Below, piece after piece: positions 62,960 to 64,000 of a DNA stretch of 64,000 nt. Source of the DNA: Burkholderia sp. D-99. GTDB lineage: Bacteria; Pseudomonadota; Gammaproteobacteria; Burkholderiales; Burkholderiaceae. The position numbers and the translations under genes are program-made. Numbering within the stretch: position 1 is the first letter of the stretch; each line of letters begins with the position of its first letter. Under the pieces are notes generated by a model that was not told where the DNA came from, searched no databases, and was given only the letters and a program-made list of their open reading frames with translations. The stretch spans positions 1 through 64,000 of the forward strand of contig NZ_JAAOXM010000017.1 of the NCBI RefSeq assembly GCF_011605345.1, given 5' to 3'.

Positions 62960-63556
62960 TCACGCGCGTTTGCGCGGCACCGCGAGCCGCTCGACCGCCC
63001 CGCCGGTCACGTCCCTGAACATCCCCGCATTGCCGTACGCCCGGGCGGCAAGCATCGCACCATAGACCAGCGACACGAACGTCGCGGCCTCGGTCTGCAC
63101 CGACACGCCCGGCTGCACGACGCCGTCCTTCACCCCTGCCTCGAGCACACGCACCAGCCACGCGGCAAGGTCGTCGAAATGCGCCTTCACCGCCCGCGCG
63201 ACTTCGTCGGGCAATGCCGGCAACTCCGCGCCGAGCATGCCGGCCACGCAGAACGGCGCGCTGTCGTCCACGATGCAGCGTTCCCAGTAGCCGATGTATG
63301 CGCGCATCTGCACCAGCGCGTCGGCGCCGCTCGCGTCGAGCAACGCCATGTCGGCATCGAATTTCGCCTGCGACTGCTGCAGCACGGCGACCGCCAGATC
63401 CGCCTTCGTCGGGAAGTGGTGGTGAATACTCGCCTTCCGGATGTCGATCGCGTCGGCGATGTCGGCATAACTGAACCCGCTATAGCCGCGCCGCATGATC
63501 AGTTGCCGCCCGGCTTCGAGAATGCGGCCCGCCGTACTGTCCCCCGTTACCGTCAT
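62960..63556 (-). CDS. TetR-family regulator divergent from an alpha/beta hydrolase
   Basis: This is a 198-residue repressor. The HTH is in residues 10-55 (RQLIMRRGYSGFSYADIADAI; IRKASIHHHFPTKADLAVAVL). The C-terminal domain has WERCIVDDSAPFCVAGMLGAE, typical of the TetR_C group next to oxidoreductases and hydrolases. Its start ATG 63556 lies 182 bp from the divergent hydrolase start. Two related operator-like sequences lie between them, one 6 bp from this start, consistent with control of both genes. Confidence 0.9.
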   Translation of the reverse strand: MTVTGDSTAGRILEAGRQLIMRRGYSGFSYADIADAIDIRKASIHHHFPTKADLAVAVLQQSQAKFDADMALLDASGADALVQMRAYIGYWERCIVDDSAPFCVAGMLGAELPALPDEVARAVKAHFDDLAAWLVRVLEAGVKDGVVQPGVSVQTEAATFVSLVYGAMLAARAYGNAGMFRDVTGGAVERLAVPRKRA

Positions 63557-63561
63557 ATTTG

Positions 63562-63580
63562 CCTACCATCTAGTCGGATG
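63562..63580. promoter_or_regulatory. Operator-like site 1 for the TetR regulator
   Basis: CCTACCATCTAGTCGGATG matches site 2 at 63647-63665 in 16 of 19 positions and lies immediately before the tetR start. Confidence 0.6.
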
Positions 63581-63646
63581 AAAAACAGCGATAGTTTACC
63601 GCCCGGAGATACTCTTTTCCAGCCGTGATTTCTCCTTGTCGATAAT

Positions 63647-63665
63647 CCTACCTACTAGTAGGATG
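63647..63665. promoter_or_regulatory. Operator-like site 2 with a perfect 12-bp palindrome
   Basis: CCTACCTACTAGTAGGATG contains CCTACTAGTAGG (63651-63662), a perfect palindrome. It lies 74 bp in front of the hydrolase start, in its promoter area. Confidence 0.7.
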
Positions 63666-63738
63666 AACGCATCGACAGAACAAGACGCCTGTCGATATCC
63701 GACGGTTTCCTACCCTGTCTTCCTTCTGGAGAATGAAA

Positions 63739-64000
63739 ATGAAGCGCTTTTCCCAAGTCCGCCAGATCGCCGCGGCACTCGCGTTGTCTGCTGCCGCACT
63801 CGGTTCGCACGCGGCCGTCGCCGCCCCCGTCAAGAACGTCGTGCTGGTTCACGGCTACTTCGCCGACGGCTCGGGCTGGCAAGCCGTCTCGAACATCCTC
63901 ACGCGTGACGGCTACAAGGTTTCCGTCGTTCAGCAGCCGGAAACGTCGTTCGACGACGACGTGAAGGCAACCCGGCGTGTCGTCGACGCGCAGGACGGCC
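63739..64000 (+). CDS. Exported alpha/beta hydrolase, N-terminal part (runs off the window)
   Basis: The first 87 residues are visible from ATG 63739, which has GGAG at 7-nt spacing; ATG 63733 is too close to that site. A signal peptide ends near residue 29 (GSHAAVA before APVKN). Then VVLVHGYFADGSGWQAVSNIL is the oxyanion-hole region of alpha/beta hydrolases of the type encoded beside TetR regulators. The catalytic serine lies beyond the window. Probably periplasmic; the substrate is unknown. Confidence 0.82.
   Translation, partial: MKRFSQVRQIAAALALSAAALGSHAAVAAPVKNVVLVHGYFADGSGWQAVSNILTRDGYKVSVVQQPETSFDDDVKATRRVVDAQDG

Overview
The window looks like part of a secondary replicon of a Burkholderia species, most likely of the Burkholderia cepacia complex. 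The reasons are the very high G+C, a Burkholderia-type porin, DUF2957-type lipoproteins and a Burkholderia-type rhl gene order. This is inference from gene content and protein character, not from a database search. No tRNA, rRNA, CRISPR array or prophage is visible.

Layout. (1) 1-114: the 3' end of an ISL3-type transposase, followed by a porin with its own terminator. (2) 1590-5317: choline-O-sulfate use (ChoX-like binding protein, choline-sulfatase BetC, LysR regulator). (3) 5577-8560: purU, an EamA exporter with a TetR regulator, and a tiny zinc-ribbon protein. (4) 8684-24556: a glycine betaine catabolic locus. Eleven minus-strand genes run head to tail from glyA through a dipeptidase, a DUF5943/V4R-like protein, dgcA, dgcB, etfA, etfB, gbcA, gbcB and a betaine-binding protein to an APC permease. 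The GlxA/AraC-type regulator GbdR is divergent. (5) 24616-31248: a secreted beta-propeller/discoidin protein, a MocR regulator, a zinc-ribbon membrane protein, formaldehyde dehydrogenase and an SDR. (6) 31419-39903: a rhamnolipid cluster (rhlA, a small membrane methyltransferase, rhlB, a DHA2 exporter, rhlC, a NodT lipoprotein, an EmrA-like adaptor) with overlapping genes. (7) 40625-44437: betIBA behind a BetI-type palindrome. (8) 44423-46508: a hipBA toxin-antitoxin cassette bracketed by 36-bp direct repeats that contain the betA stop codon. (9) 46567-48791: a lipid glycosyltransferase, membrane protein and phosphatase operon, then an 11-copy heptanucleotide repeat. (10) 49288-56449: a run of exported proteins (two DUF2957-type lipoproteins, an OmpW porin, three tandem PraB-like proteins, one orphan). 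(11) 57064-64000: cupin, ABC-2 exporter, MFS transporter, MBL-fold protein, YciI protein, a TetR regulator and a truncated alpha/beta hydrolase.

How the genes fit together. Choline-O-sulfate is imported and hydrolysed by BetC. BetA and BetB oxidise choline to glycine betaine. GbcAB and DgcAB with the ETF pair remove methyl groups to give dimethylglycine and then sarcosine. The released C1 units can be handled by FdhA, GlyA and PurU. Sarcosine oxidase genes are not in the window. The rhamnolipid cluster is self-contained: lipid precursor, two rhamnosyl transfers, a possible methylation step and a tripartite exporter.

Most interesting points: the hipBA cassette at the betA 3' end, the methyltransferase inside the rhl cluster, the triplicated PraB-like genes, the heptanucleotide repeat and the shared operator pairs beside both TetR genes.
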